A stretch of DNA of 64,000 nt from Dipylidium caninum (lineage: Eukaryota; Platyhelminthes; Cestoda; Cyclophyllidea; Dipylidiidae). Made by a program: the position numbers and the translations under genes. A model generated the notes under the pieces. It was given only the letters and a program-made list of their open reading frames with translations, was not told the origin of the DNA and searched no databases. Shown here one piece after another: positions 20,875 through 32,097 of the stretch. Each line of letters starts with the position of its first letter. Position 1 is the first letter of the stretch. The stretch lies in contig QEYB01001436.1 in assembly GCA_017562135.1 (NCBI GenBank), forward strand, positions 496,001 through 560,000. Direction: 5' to 3'.

Positions 20875-23800
20875 ATTGCTCGGGAAACGTGCAACATTTG
20901 CAGTAACTCCTCCAACCCTTGTGATCGGGTCGACTTGTGGTAAAAGGGTTTGCAGCCGAGCTTGTCACAACTTAAAAAAGGCGAATTATTGGAGCAACGA
21001 ACTTTGATGAAACAATTTCAACTTAAAATTATGTGTGTAAGAAAAGAGATTAATATAAAGCTGCGAATGCCGTCTCCAATGGTAATATTTTTCCTAAATA
21101 AAGTTTTGTATATGGATGATAAGTGAATATTTGATAAAGCATGAAATCAAAACCTGAAGGATTTAGAAATTGCTAAAAATAATCTAATTAAGCCACTTGG
21201 GCCAATGCAGTACTTTGTCCTCTAAATAATTTTTGATTTTTGCCAAAGTTTCGTGGTTGACTCATATAAACACAGGCGGAGTATTCGAAAAGTAGTCGGT
21301 CGGCTGCCTCGTAGTAAATTTTCCGTCAACTTACATTTAAACCTCGAGGGAGAAGAGGAACGCCTCTGGCGTGTTTCAAGAAACATGGGGTCCAAAATTC
21401 CGGTGGGGAGATTTCTGAAATTTTGTGAAGCATGACAGAAAGAGAAGCGTGAGATGGGCAGACCGCAGTTGGAAACTATCACGACGCAATGTTATTATGC
21501 CAGGGGCACGTACTAAAGTAGGAGCAAGGGTGTACGGGTAAGATTTGTCAAATGGGCGGAAGCAAAATACTTCTTCATCTTCGTAGTATATAAAAAATTC
21601 TTAATTCGGCTTTTTTATATTAATATTTTAAAATACGCAGCGAGTAATTGCTGTTGCAAAAAAATCAATATTTTGTTTTGCTGAACCAATATTTTAGGTT
21701 TTTAAGTTGATACTGAGAACAACCTTTGAAATAGTTTGGTATTTCCAACTGATGCGCCCGAGATGGATTATAACAGTTCAACAGATTTTGCCATCTGCCA
21801 TGTACTAGGTATTTTTTGCTGAAGTATACGATGCAGCTGTGTTTTATATTATATTGGCTGTTTTAAATAAGGACGATGAGGGGTTGTAATTCATGAAAAA
21901 TTTCGAAACTGATCACTTCTTGCCTCACAACTGGTATGTTTCACAAGGAGTCATGCGCACTAAGGCATTGTTCAACGCGCTGAAATGACAACTGTCGACA
22001 CATTCTTTTGATAAATTTTAATTGACCTGTCGCCTTGCGTAGCTCGAATACCACGTAAAGAATTATAGGCGGAAATGATCTGTAAATTACATTCGATAAA
22101 TCCTCCTTCGGTGAGTCGACAATTTAGCATTAACTTATATCCGAGGTGTTTGTGAGGGAATGAAATTTTATGACTGCAAACAGTGTTATACCACCTTTGC
22201 CTACAAGTGTGATGCACGGAGTCATTAGAACTGTGCATGAGCGTAGGTTGAAGGTTATTTGAATTCCCCAGATAATTTCTATTGCCAATCACCCTATGCT
22301 GCGTCCTTTGATCTGTCCACCTATTATTCTTCATTTAATGGTTTCTTATGTCTTCACACACAAGCTATGTTTCCTGCCACCTTTGGAAGAACTTTTAATT
22401 CAACTTGCTCCTGGTCTATTGTACCACCGGTCCTAACTAAGTCCTTGACATCTTATGATTTTCTTCTGATGAACTACATATTTGTCTGCATCTCTGCCCT
22501 TTTGTCTCTTATTTAGTCGCACGTTGATCAGAATAATTTTTCACTGCTTTTTCTTTGGTCTACCAACATCTAGTCTTGAAGGTGACGATGCAATTAAGGA
22601 GTACTTCGCTTTTACACACAACTCCACTCAATAACATTGAAAGCGCTTCCACAAAGACTTCATCTAATGATTTTAGGCTTTTGATGCGCTTTTGAGCACT
22701 TTCATTGTAATTCGTTCACACCTCGCCAGACAAAATTTTCATTCTCGGTGGGACGACAAGTCCTCTTTGAAGCCCATTCCCTGTAGCCACTGCTACTAGA
22801 CGTTTCTGCTTCAAAGTACACTTGTGGATCACTTTTACCTCTCGCATATCGGTAAGATGGTCACAATGCTCGAGGTAGATCCACCAAACGGTCACGCTAT
22901 TGATTCATTCCGTTTTATTTGCTTGCGGTGTGTGTGAGTAGAGAGCGGTTTTGATACAAAATGTCGTAGAGTCTGTGTCTAGGTGAAGTTTTTTTTCAGG
23001 CTGCATTTTCGAGCGATAGGAGAGCTTGAGTTCTGAATTCTATCGGAAGGAAAATCTCCGAGTACCTACAGGCTGTCATTTGGCGAACCTTTTTCATGTT
23101 ACCGCAGTATGCAGTGAAACAAAACAAGACTGCTTTTATTTGCAGTGAAAATTGGGCTCTATACCGTCTTGGCCCGCGCCAAACCCTACACTTTTCCCGA
23201 GTGCGGTGCCGCTTTCGCTTGAAGGCGCAAGCTCGGCCGATTCGCTGAAGTATTTGAAATCATACCTACTTGTGATATTTAAGTAGGGTTTTATTTGTGC
23301 TTGTTTTAATGGCTAAATGTGAGATTTCCGACCAACACAAATCTCTATCCGGCTAATCCGCAGTGCATTGGTCGGATGGAACTGGTGTGCGCGTCTCTCC
23401 CTCCATGGAGACTGTCTGCACGCCACCCCCATCGCCAAGGTTGTTTTTTTCCCCTCCGACTGGTCTGAAGGGAAATTCCCGCCCTTAACACTGTCTCACT
23501 TCCTCTTTTAGGCTCCAAACTGGTGAGGCGGTGAAGTACATCGCGCTTTCGTATTCATCATTGGTATTCATTCCAACGATAAATAATCCACTTGCCCGCG
23601 TCCCCTTCCCAGTCTTATCAGTGATCTATAATTGTGAAGCACTCGCATTGAGTGTCCTTTTCCTTCGTTGGAACTGTGCAGGGGAATTCTACTCTCGCAT
23701 TTTCCGCTACTTTACCCCGTCTGCAATTGACACGCGGAATGAGTCTAATCTCGCAGTCATGCGCCTATTTCCCTGCGGATTTCGACTCGTCACCTTAGCG

Positions 23801-24238
23801 GGTGTTCTGCCGGACGCTCGTGATGCCACCTTGTCCTGAACGACTAACCGCGGGCCCAGACATCGCCCAGTCGCATCATCCCCAGTCTTTCCGCTCGCCC
23901 ATTCACTCACGGCCGCTCGACGTGGCTCGGGACTGGCGAATGGGCTTCGGTAGAGCCCCTGAGGGTCGGCACATCGCACCCCGATTTCTCCGGGGCACAC
24001 TCGGCCCGAATTGCAAACCCTCTGTCCTCCCTGCAGCCTCTCTCGGTCAAGGTGACCCGAGCGGAAAAAGAGGAAGGCGCCACTTAACTCAACCGAATCA
24101 TGCCTCTGTGGCTGTTGACCAACTTTTGGCCAAAAAAAGAGTCTAAAGGACAGAGTAAATAAACATTTAGGGTTTACTGCCGTTTTTCCTTGTTTACGCC
24201 TACACACCGGGTAAGAGAAGGCGCGAGTCGAGAGCCCG
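20875..24238. other. AT-rich gap, no gene recognised
   Basis: Low-GC DNA between family genes C and D. I found no conserved exon. A short minus-strand frame around 22740-22880 reads VTVWWIYLEHCDHL followed by a Lys-rich stretch and looks like a fragment of coding or transposon sequence. The neighbouring frames down to about 21970 contain many stops. The 23.8-24.2 kb end is GC-richer, but its open frames look random. Confidence 0.4.
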
Positions 24239-25378
24239 TCAGGGCAAAGTTGGATCCTCGAAGAAGCGACATGCACACGCGAAGCGAGTCGCCTCATTGC
24301 TGTCATGTATCATCTTCTCACTCGTCGACTTGCGTGGATTCCAAAAGTTTTCAAAGTTGATGCAGAGGATATTCTTCAAGATATGCGCCTGCATGTCCCG
24401 GGCCGCGCGTTCCCAGGCCCAGACCATGCGCTCGTGGACGTAGGGGTACTGGCGCACCTTGTTGGTCATCCAGTCGAGCTCGAGGCGGAAGAGGAGACGA
24501 CCGAAGGCCTTGGCCAGGCGGCAGATGGCTCTTTTCACCTCCGTCGGGTGTAGCGTCATGGCGACTACGTGCAGCATCTCGTCGTTGGGCAACAACTCAC
24601 CTTCGTACGCCTTTCTAATGTAACTTCGAATCAACTCCACCAAATTTGCCAAGACGAAACGGAGGAGATTGCGGGTCTTGCTACACTCCACCATCATTTG
24701 ATCGACGAGGAGGCAACTGTTGAGCATATTCATGGCTCTAACACGCTCATGTCTCCACTGCCAAACGTTAATTTTTTCTCTAATCAGCGTCTTCCTGCAC
24801 GCATCGGTGATTTGCGGTGTCTGGAATGACTCAGGTGTCTCGTACTCCCAGCCGATGAGCTCCTTCTCCCAGAATCGCAGGTGGCCCCTCATCACGGGGT
24901 CGTAGTCGTCCAGGAGGTCGATGCTGGCGATAATGTCGCAGGATCGTCCGCAGATGGGGTAGGGTTTAGCAGTCAAACGGCGCAATATGTGATAGATGAT
25001 TCGACACAGCGCGGAGGCATCAAACTTCTCCAAAAGTGAAGCACACTCCGATTCGGTGAGTTGAGGCGAGAGGAGACCTTCGAAGGCGCTGTTCAACTCC
25101 TTGTCCTCCATCTCACTCACAATGTTACAATCAAAATTGGCATCCTGAAGGAAACTGTAGAATGGCTCGTTGCACATCTCCTCGCTGTGCTTCCGGCGCA
25201 GCATCACAAAGGCCATGCCCACGGGGAGGGGTATTTCCACGCCGCCGCAGTCCACGCGTTGAAGAAGGGACTCGTCAAAATTCATACTGGGTCCAGTGAG
25301 GAGGACTTTGAGGAATTCATCAGTCTCACTGTCCGCTGCCGGTCGAGGCGAATTCACACGTCCGCCAGTTGTCTGCAT
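24239..25378 (-). CDS. Cluster family gene D (intronless, unknown function)
   Basis: A 379-aa protein. The first in-frame ATG (MQTTGG) is used because the open frame upstream begins only with GTG. Blocks: 1 at 32-68 with EIPLPVGMAFVMLRRKHSEEM; 2 at 123-142 with LCRIIYHILRRL; 3 at 238-254 with LLRFVLANLVELIRSY; 4 at 330-349 with ILKNILCINFENFWNPR; tail CAC at 368-370. It is closest to gene E: both have MLR.KH after block 1, a long insert between blocks 2 and 3 including a PESF/PKDS region, and W.PR/W.PG after block 4. D and E lie head to head with TIMM13 between them. No known domain. The frame is intact. Confidence 0.85.
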   Translation of the reverse strand: MQTTGGRVNSPRPAADSETDEFLKVLLTGPSMNFDESLLQRVDCGGVEIPLPVGMAFVMLRRKHSEEMCNEPFYSFLQDANFDCNIVSEMEDKELNSAFEGLLSPQLTESECASLLEKFDASALCRIIYHILRRLTAKPYPICGRSCDIIASIDLLDDYDPVMRGHLRFWEKELIGWEYETPESFQTPQITDACRKTLIREKINVWQWRHERVRAMNMLNSCLLVDQMMVECSKTRNLLRFVLANLVELIRSYIRKAYEGELLPNDEMLHVVAMTLHPTEVKRAICRLAKAFGRLLFRLELDWMTNKVRQYPYVHERMVWAWERAARDMQAHILKNILCINFENFWNPRKSTSEKMIHDSNEATRFACACRFFEDPTLP

Positions 25379-25408
25379 TTTGTCGTCGAATGGTTCCCCT
25401 GCCAATTT

Positions 25409-25414
25409 CACATG
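25409..25414 (-). promoter_or_regulatory. E-box variant CATGTG upstream of gene D
   Basis: CATGTG (TCATGTG on the gene strand) 30 bp before the ATG, in the place where other family genes have TCACGTG. A GATATAAACAGACGTC element lies at 25525-25540, about 150 bp from the start codon. Confidence 0.35.
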
Positions 25415-25540
25415 ACTAAATCGATGCGGAGCGGCGGGGCGGACGGCGGGCGATCGGCACGGATCCGGCTGTCAGTCTGGTGTTCACAAAATTGTTGGAA
25501 TTAGAGTCTAGTTGTCGCCACTCCGATATAAACAGACGTC

Positions 25541-26507
25541 GTCGAGCGTCAGTTGATAACAGGAAAAACCTGCCGGCGGAGAATCGCTGCATGGGGCACT
25601 TGGACCAGCTTTAGTCGGTGGCAAAAAGGATCCGCACAGATCTTGACTCCCTCGAGGTCGATTCGCATACGCAGAAGATTACAGAGGTTGACGTTAGACG
25701 AAAAGGGTGTCCGTCCCAAAAGTAGACGGTTTGGTAAAGTATTTAAGAAACAGGATGACGGAAAGCAGACACGCAGACGGAAATCCCAAGTAGGCGTGGC
25801 GAAGGGGTCAGACACGTTTCCCGCTATGTGATTATCCAATTCGTCAGGGGATGATCAGTCAGTCACGTATTGACAGGCGGTCAGTGGCGCGGCAGCACTT
25901 CGTGGCATGCCAAATTAATGGCCTGCCACGGCAGCGCTTGAGTGCGGCGTACTCCGCCATGAAACTATCAAGAGACTGGAGCAAACACAAGGGACAACAG
26001 GCTCTTTTGCGGCACTACTGGCCACACGAAAGGGGCGGACACACCGAGCTGACAGACACTCAAAACCAGGGAGTTGGAAAAAACGTGAGGCGCACCTGTC
26101 AACCATATGAACGGTCAGAAACCGCCACAATCGTTCAGTGATTTCAGGAACGTTATAGCAGCAAAAATTGCTAAATAGTAAAATAAACTGCGAGATATGT
26201 ACTAAACACAATTTATAGGGGTAAAGTTGTCACATCAATTACGAGGCAGTGAATCGAGGCGAAAGGTCTTTAAACACGATCGCCTCAATGCATGGATAAG
26301 ATAATCTAAAAAAGAACTGATATCGAGGAGTGAGGGATGACTTGAACGTAGGCAAATGTTAACAAAAATTCAGAGCAGCCAACTTCTCATTTGTAAAACT
26401 GAGATTTGGAAATAGGAAAGGCCAGCAAAGAAAGCGTGGACAATAGAAGATCTGGAAAGAATGCAACCACCCTCGTATTTAAAATAAACGCGACACGATA
26501 GAAGTAG
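25541..26507. other. Gap between gene D and TIMM13, no gene seen
   Basis: Open frames here are short and unrelated to anything I recognise. The right half is AT-rich and leads into the 3' end of TIMM13. Confidence 0.4.
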
Positions 26508-26513
26508 TTTATT
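26508..26513 (-). terminator. Poly(A) signal AATAAA of TIMM13
   Basis: AATAAA on the minus strand, 33 nt after the TIMM13 stop codon, within GTGAATAAACT. Confidence 0.65.
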
Positions 26514-26546
26514 CACATGTTAGACTACCAAGGTGATATAGTCTCG

Positions 26547-26889
26547 TTATTGAGACGAATAAGAAAATTGTTGAAACTTGCTGACTTCCTGCTTCAAACG
26601 AATGGCAAATACTTTGGATATCAAGTTCATAGAGTCCATGTAACGATCCATGCAATTCCCTAGACATTTTTGTTCCGAGTTGTCCAGAGAAGTACCCGGC
26701 CTCGTGACGCATTTCTCAAAACACTTAGTAGTAAGTTGCTAAAGACACTCAAATTAATTGTTAATGTTTCCATACGTCCATTAATTCACGTGCGCTCGCT
26801 ATAGCCACTTCCGCCTTCATTTGGTCCATTAGTTGCGTTCTTTGAATCGGAGTGAGGGAGCTAAGAGCCTGCGCACCCTGATCCATCAT
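26547..26889 (-). CDS. TIMM13: Mitochondrial intermembrane space chaperone Tim13
   Basis: Small TIM chaperone; with Tim8 it forms a hexamer that escorts hydrophobic precursors across the mitochondrial intermembrane space. Two exons: 26889-26776 (38 codons from the first of two adjacent ATGs) and 26738-26547 (63 codons plus TAA). They are joined by a 37-nt GT-AG intron, giving 101 aa. The twin CX3C motif is complete: CFEKC and CLGNC, 15 residues apart between the pairs (one pair at 43-47, the other at 63-67). TSLDNSEQKC and MDRYMD match the family closely. The N-terminal helix (QLMDQMKAEVAIASARELMD) matches the usual Tim13 start. I chose the CAA acceptor because it gives QLTTKCFEKC, matching the family; the next AG would lose the Lys before the first Cys. 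Length agrees with the animal protein (about 95 aa). It is the only housekeeping gene inside the cluster. Confidence 0.94.
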
Positions 26890-27831
26890 GAGTGTTGTGC
26901 TTTCAGGCTAACCGGGGAAAGCTTACAGGCTAGTGGTGGTTTACAAATATTGTCATTAAATTTTGGGGATCCTATTCCTCCGAAATGATTTTGTTTGAAT
27001 GTATAAGTACCGTAATAGTTTAACACATTTTGTTCTTGTCTTTTTTATTGATTGGTTTTGACGAGCACCTTGGCGTTATTGATTGTTTTAATCATGGGCA
27101 TTTGAATAATCTAAATTTGCCTCCAATGTTGCATGTGTTAATTTTATATCCATGTTCAAGCAATTTGACTTTCTTTGAAGATATGGTGAGAGATATTGGA
27201 ATACCTCATTTGTGCAAACTGCGATGGCACCAGAATTTTAATGATTATTTCCTAAAAAAGAAGAGGACGTACACCCCAAATATATTTTTTAAAACAGACG
27301 ATTTCTGGGCCCGGTTTCTATGTTTCATTCTCATCTCGGTGTTAGAAACCAATGCTAAAGCCCGAAGTGCGTTGCATCAATTCTACTCTCATATTTCTGC
27401 TCGCTATCAGTAAAATAATGTGGCAATTACATGCAAATTTCCTTTTAATGACCTTTTCGCCTAATTTGTAGGTAGATGGCTCCGCTACTTATACAGCCTA
27501 AGTCCCACGGGCCGACCAGACCCTGAGGTTTTTGTTGTATGAATTTGCGTTATTCCCACAAAGAGGCGGATAAATACTATGACGTTTGTGGAAATGGAGA
27601 CCTCCAGCTTTGAGAGCCCTTTAATGGCTCCCATGTCCGAGGCAGCATCCGCTCTCCCCTAAATGAAGTCAAGCTTCCTTTTTCTCTCTTGATATCTGCC
27701 ACAGGTCCAACAGTGTACCTAAAATCTAACAGACCTCCTCAAGATTATGGAAAACGGGCCGAGGGGGAGCCTCCAAACTCTCGGACGGTCACAATGGCCT
27801 TCGCTTCGTGGGCTACCTGAAGGTCAAAGGT
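26890..27831. other. Gap between TIMM13 and gene E
   Basis: Divergent intergenic region between TIMM13 (minus) and family gene E (plus). The first 500 bp are AT-rich. A 127-codon plus-strand frame (27030-27413) is the longest here; it is rich in Phe, Leu and Ile, matches nothing I know, and its N-terminal half looks like translated AT-rich DNA. No TATA box is clear. The last 150 bp become GC-rich. Confidence 0.4.
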
Positions 27832-27837
27832 CACGTG
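27832..27837 (+). promoter_or_regulatory. E-box CACGTG upstream of gene E
   Basis: GGTCACGTGCATTGATTG, 21 bp before the ATG. The TTGATTG that follows also occurs in the flanks of gene B and of the repeat-protein gene. Confidence 0.5.
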
Positions 27838-27858
27838 CATTGATTGTGCGGTCTTGTG

Positions 27859-29028
27859 ATGGCGAACGAGATGGAGCCCCGGGTTGAGGGGAAGGAGCGG
27901 AAATACCCCGACGATGACCTCTGGCCGCCCGTCTCGGGCTCGACTCCCAGCGCCCTGCCCAACACGCTGAGCGCCTTCCCCCAGGTCTTCTTCGAGAACA
28001 ATTTGATTGAATGCGCGGACGATTGCGGAGTCGCTATTCCCCAAGGTTTGGCCGTTGGCATGGTGATGCTGCGCAGTAAGCATGTTGACCACTTGGAGAT
28101 GAAACCACCGCACAACTTCCTCCTCGATCGGTCGCCTCCGCTCACTGCGAGACGCAGACAGCAGATCGAGGCGGTGGCGATGTGGTTGCTGGCGGTGGAT
28201 CGGAAGGTGGAGGAGAGCATGGAATTCCTCGAGCCCGCCACGCCCAATTTCATTTTGCAGGTGATTCTACAAATGTTGCGACTGATAAAACCCTGCCCTC
28301 TGACAATTTCTGAGGCCACGTGCAACCTGGCGAGGAATCTCAGCTTCTTCCGTGATGGCAGCCCCCTCCACAAAGACGGTCTGGAGGCGTGGGTGCAGAC
28401 CGCCGTCGAACTCGCCGACGCGGTGACCACCCCGAAGGACTCCTGCATCGACCAGGAGTACTACCTCTGCTCGTACGCGAGAGAGCAGCAACTCTGCGCC
28501 CTCAACCTCTTCAACACCGCCCTCCACCACGACGTCGCCGACATCGTCAACCGCAGGCTCCGCGACTGCGTCTGCTTCGTCGTCGCCAACGCGATGCACC
28601 TGGTGCGCACCTACTGCGCCGTGACCATCCCCTGCTTCTGCGCCGACTTCGACCCGCTCTCCGTGGTGCAGGCGATCAAATCGCGGCCCAACTCGGTGAA
28701 ACTCTTCATCCAACGCCTCTCGGAGGAAATCGCCCCGGTGCTCTTCAACATGAATCGCGCCTGGTTCATCGACCAGATGCGCTGTCGGGCCGACATCACC
28801 GACAAGCGTCAGTGGGTGCGGCTGCACACGGAGGCCTTCGCGGTGCACATTATGATGAACATCCTCTGCACCAACACCATGAAGGCCTGGAACCCGGGCT
28901 GCAACGGCGGCCAGATCCTCTTCCACAGCGAGAACCACGCGGAGGGCTGTCCGACCGAGTACTGCTCCTGTCAGGTGGTCAAGACGTGGGAGGCGACGCG
29001 ACAAGACTCCAATGTCTGCTCGCACTGA
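27859..29028 (+). CDS. Cluster family gene E (intronless, unknown function)
   Basis: A 389-aa protein. The ATG (TGTGATGGCG) is the first in the frame. Blocks: 1 at 43-78 with VAIPQGLAVGMVMLRSKH; 2 at 130-150 with FILQVILQMLRLIKP; 3 at 237-253 with CFVVANAMHLVRTY; 4 at 329-346 with IMMNILCTNTMKAWNPG; tail FHSENHAEGC then CSC at 369-371. Strongly G/C-ending codons, and a long antisense shadow frame as a result. It is the closest relative of gene D, in opposite orientation. MMNILCTN is also found in gene G, linking the subgroups. The frame is intact, with no introns and no recognised domain. Confidence 0.85.
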   Translation: MANEMEPRVEGKERKYPDDDLWPPVSGSTPSALPNTLSAFPQVFFENNLIECADDCGVAIPQGLAVGMVMLRSKHVDHLEMKPPHNFLLDRSPPLTARRRQQIEAVAMWLLAVDRKVEESMEFLEPATPNFILQVILQMLRLIKPCPLTISEATCNLARNLSFFRDGSPLHKDGLEAWVQTAVELADAVTTPKDSCIDQEYYLCSYAREQQLCALNLFNTALHHDVADIVNRRLRDCVCFVVANAMHLVRTYCAVTIPCFCADFDPLSVVQAIKSRPNSVKLFIQRLSEEIAPVLFNMNRAWFIDQMRCRADITDKRQWVRLHTEAFAVHIMMNILCTNTMKAWNPGCNGGQILFHSENHAEGCPTEYCSCQVVKTWEATRQDSNVCSH

Positions 29029-31015
29029 GTCGCCACCACCGCGGCACTCGGAGTGTCCGACAAAAACTCGCTTCGGTTTCCCCATCCTGATCAAAGAGTA
29101 AATAGCAGGACTCCAGCCTTGGTTTGCCAGAGGGCGGAGGGGGGGTGGGGTGGGGTGGCGCCAAGGGGGGGGGGGGCGGGGCACAATGAAGGTGTCGTTT
29201 AGCCGTTTTGGTAGTCGTTATTCTGGCCTCGCAGCGTCTCCGCTCCCCGCATTTTCCCCTCCTGACTCGCTGTTCCGCCGCGGCGGAGCGGGGAGACGGA
29301 GGCGTCGCGCGGGGGCGGTTCGACGGTGGTTGCTTGGCTGCAGGAGGTCGGCGATCGTCCGCTGCCTCGAGGAGGCCGCGTCGCCCACCGACCGAGCTGG
29401 GCACAGTGTCTCGTCCAACGTCGCCTTTCCCGGCGCCGTGCAGCGGTGCTGACGCGTCTCAAACCCGCCAGGGACGATGGCCACGGGGATCCCGCCTCCC
29501 AGCCAAATTCCGCGTCTTTTAGTGTCTCCGCCACTCCGAACCGTCTAATCAGGACACTCGTCTGGGCGGACGTCGGCAGTCGTGCGGCCAACGCCCTTCG
29601 GGGCCCGACGTAGGCGCCAAGGCGTTGTGAGCGTCGAGAGGCGCAGAGGACGTCGCCGCGGTGGCCACACGCCTTCTGCCTGCTCCTCCCCTCACCCCGC
29701 CGACTCGGTGGATCCAAGCTGCGTCTTCGCGGGTCGCTACTTCAAATCGGGCCTCCGACCGGGAACCGACTGAGGCGACGACGTTCCTCTGCTTCTTCTT
29801 CCCCCGCCCTAATCTGGAGAGTTTCGGCGCGCGGTGGCGAACCACTCGGTCAAACGTCGCCCGAATCGGCCCCCAGCCCCCCGCCGGGGAAGGCGCCACC
29901 CCTTAACGTTGGCTCCGCCGACCGAGAGGGCTCGGTTCAGCGTGATTCTCTGACCTCCTCCTCGTCGTTCGACGTCTGTGAGGAGAACAGCAGGGCTTTG
30001 AAGAGCCCGCTCGAAGGCGCCACCGCTGCCGTCCGCCCCGTCTCATCGGGAGGAGACGAGGACGTCGACTAACCCTCGCGGCCCCCAACGCTCTGGCCAG
30101 CGTTCAGCCCCTCGGGCGGCCGGCAGGGCGCCGTCAAGGCCTGACGGGGACGAAGACGTCGTTAGCGATGGGTGGCTCTACTCACCGGGGTCGGAGCTCC
30201 CGGAACGACCGCGAATGTGCGCGAGGCGCAAAGTCACTTCCAGGTTAGGGGACTCGGATGGCTGGAACTGCGGCGTCCGCCTGTTGCATGCTCCTAACGT
30301 CGTCGCGAGGCTAACGCGATGGATAGGAGTCCGTCGACACACGTGAAGGCGGGGCCCCGCTGCCCCTCGGTCGCCTCGTCCCGCCTCGTCTTTGGCCTCC
30401 GTCCGCTCAAGGGCGGCTTTCTCGTCCACGGCGATGCGGTCGAGGCGGTGAGTGCCTCGGCCTCGCCCAACCCGACCGGCGAGTCTGCTGGCGAACTGTC
30501 ACACGAAAACTCGTCCCACGTGTGACACCTAACGAGTTGCGGACGGCGGATGACTTCTCGGTGGTCGCTTTGGTCCCACAAGTGTCAAGGAGTTCGTGGC
30601 TGCTCAAACGGTGGCGGAAGAAAGCGTTTCCACCTCCGCGGACGCCGTGCCACGCGCAAAAGGTCGCATTCCCCAGTCTGTCGGTCTGCAGACTCGCTTT
30701 CGCGCGGGAGGCGTCAGGCTGGCCCGCCCCTCGTCCTCTCGGACCGCCATCCGCCCTGTCAGCGTCCACCCGAGCAACATCAGCCAGCAGACATCCTCCT
30801 CCGCCGACGTCAGGCGGCCCGACGACCGACTCGGGCGATTTCCGACCGAATGAGGGCGAAGGAAGGCGGGAGACACGGCGTCTCCTGCCTCGGTTCGTGC
30901 GACAGGCGGCGCTGAGCCGCTGGACGAGCCGGGGGACCAAAACACCCGCCCAGCGGTGCCAACTGCCGGCTCGGCGACCCCGTGGAGGTGAAGGGGGAAG
31001 AGGAAAGACGAGTTA
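29029..31015. other. GC-rich gap between genes E and F, no gene supported
   Basis: Both flanking family genes end here (tail to tail). Many long frames are open on both strands, as expected from the base composition, and none shows the family blocks or any known motif. CACGTG occurs at about 30343 and 30518 without a gene start nearby. A G-run of about 12 lies at 29165. Confidence 0.4.
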
Positions 31016-31021
31016 TTTATT
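31016..31021 (-). terminator. Poly(A) signal AATAAA of family gene F
   Basis: AATAAA on the minus strand, about 70 nt after the stop codon of gene F. Confidence 0.6.
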
Positions 31022-31092
31022 TTGCTAAAATAATTACGGCATACAGCCACACACGACCGTCGAAGCGTCCATCGACGCGACGGCGCGGGGGA

Positions 31093-32097
31093 CTACAGCG
31101 GAACCACGGCATTGACGTAGCTTCGAATGCCGGGATCCGAGGTGTAGGCCTCCCTCACCTGCTCGTGGGCGCTGAAGTCGAAGGGCTCCGTCATGTTCAT
31201 CACCATCAGGCTGCGCATGCACATCACCGCGTTGCGCACGTACAAGTCGGTGCGGTCGGCGGCGTCGAAGATGTGGCGCTCCTCGTGACTCGCGAAGTCG
31301 CTCGCGTTGAGGGCGATGAGACGCGGCGCCAGACTCGTGCCCAGCCCCGTCATCGCCCTCACCATCTCGCCGGGGAACTGGTTGATCGCGCGGAAGATGA
31401 AGTCGGGCGCCGACTGCTCCCCCGCGAAGCCCAACTCGTTGGCCGCGTAGACTCGCAGCATGCGGATGACGTTGGACATGACGCAGTAGAAGACGTCGAC
31501 GTAGAGGTCGCGGACCCTCGAGTCGGCCACGATGTGGAGGGCCTGCACTCGACGAAAGACCTCGAAGCCCTGCAAGTCGAGCTCCTCCTCGGTCAGACGG
31601 AAGCCCTTGGGGTGGTAGTAGGCATTCGCCTTGACGAAGGCGTAGTGGAGGGAGGAGAAGAGGAAGAGGCGTTGTTGCAATCGACTGAGGACCTCTTTGA
31701 GAATCTCGAAGAGCCAGGTGGTGCTCTTAGAACACCACCGTTCCTCCATCTCCTCGTACGTCTGACACATTTGCGTGAGCCAACACGTCTCCAGACAGAT
31801 CTCGCAGTTCACATTAATCGGCGTGGGATTCAAGCACGGTCGGCCGGAGATGTTGGTGAGGAAGGTCTCCGTGTGGCTGTTGATCTCCTCCATCTGCCGT
31901 CGACGCAGCAGGAGGAGGGGACCGCCGATGAAGAGGGGGATCCGCTTGCCCTCCCCCTCCACCAGGCAGTTGTAGTCGGAGGAGAAGTTGACGAAGGCCA
32001 TTTCCGGGTCCGGGTAGAACAGGTCGATTACGAGATTGGCGTGCTTCGACATGCTGAACATCTGGTGCAGACGGCAGGTGAGGTGGTGCTCCGGCAT
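31093..32097 (-). CDS. Cluster family gene F (intronless, no Cys tail)
   Basis: A 334-aa protein, using the ATG of MPEHHLTC just before the first family block. The frame is open for 160 more codons upstream, but that part is Pro/Ser/Arg-rich and crosses the E-box, so I treat it as untranslated. Blocks: 1 at 36-72 with RIPLFIGGPLLLLRR; a Cys motif at 90-111 (PTPINVNCEIC, then C at 105 and 111) shared with H and I; 2 at 128-145 with LFEILKEVLSRL; 3 about 203-218 with VFYCVMSNVIRMLRVY; 4 near 300 with SLMVMNMTEPFDF. It lacks the Cys-x-Cys tail that seven of the family have. G/C-ending codons. It lies head to head with gene G. Confidence 0.8.
   Translation of the reverse strand: MPEHHLTCRLHQMFSMSKHANLVIDLFYPDPEMAFVNFSSDYNCLVEGEGKRIPLFIGGPLLLLRRRQMEEINSHTETFLTNISGRPCLNPTPINVNCEICLETCWLTQMCQTYEEMEERWCSKSTTWLFEILKEVLSRLQQRLFLFSSLHYAFVKANAYYHPKGFRLTEEELDLQGFEVFRRVQALHIVADSRVRDLYVDVFYCVMSNVIRMLRVYAANELGFAGEQSAPDFIFRAINQFPGEMVRAMTGLGTSLAPRLIALNASDFASHEERHIFDAADRTDLYVRNAVMCMRSLMVMNMTEPFDFSAHEQVREAYTSDPGIRSYVNAVVPL

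Noticed and set aside
28267..29184. Minus-strand 305-codon frame opposite gene E
   Set aside because: Complementary-frame shadow of gene E, caused by its G/C-ending codons.
30340..30523. Two CACGTG sites between genes E and F
   Set aside because: No start codon with family sequence lies within several hundred bases on either strand, so they are treated as chance occurrences in GC-rich DNA.
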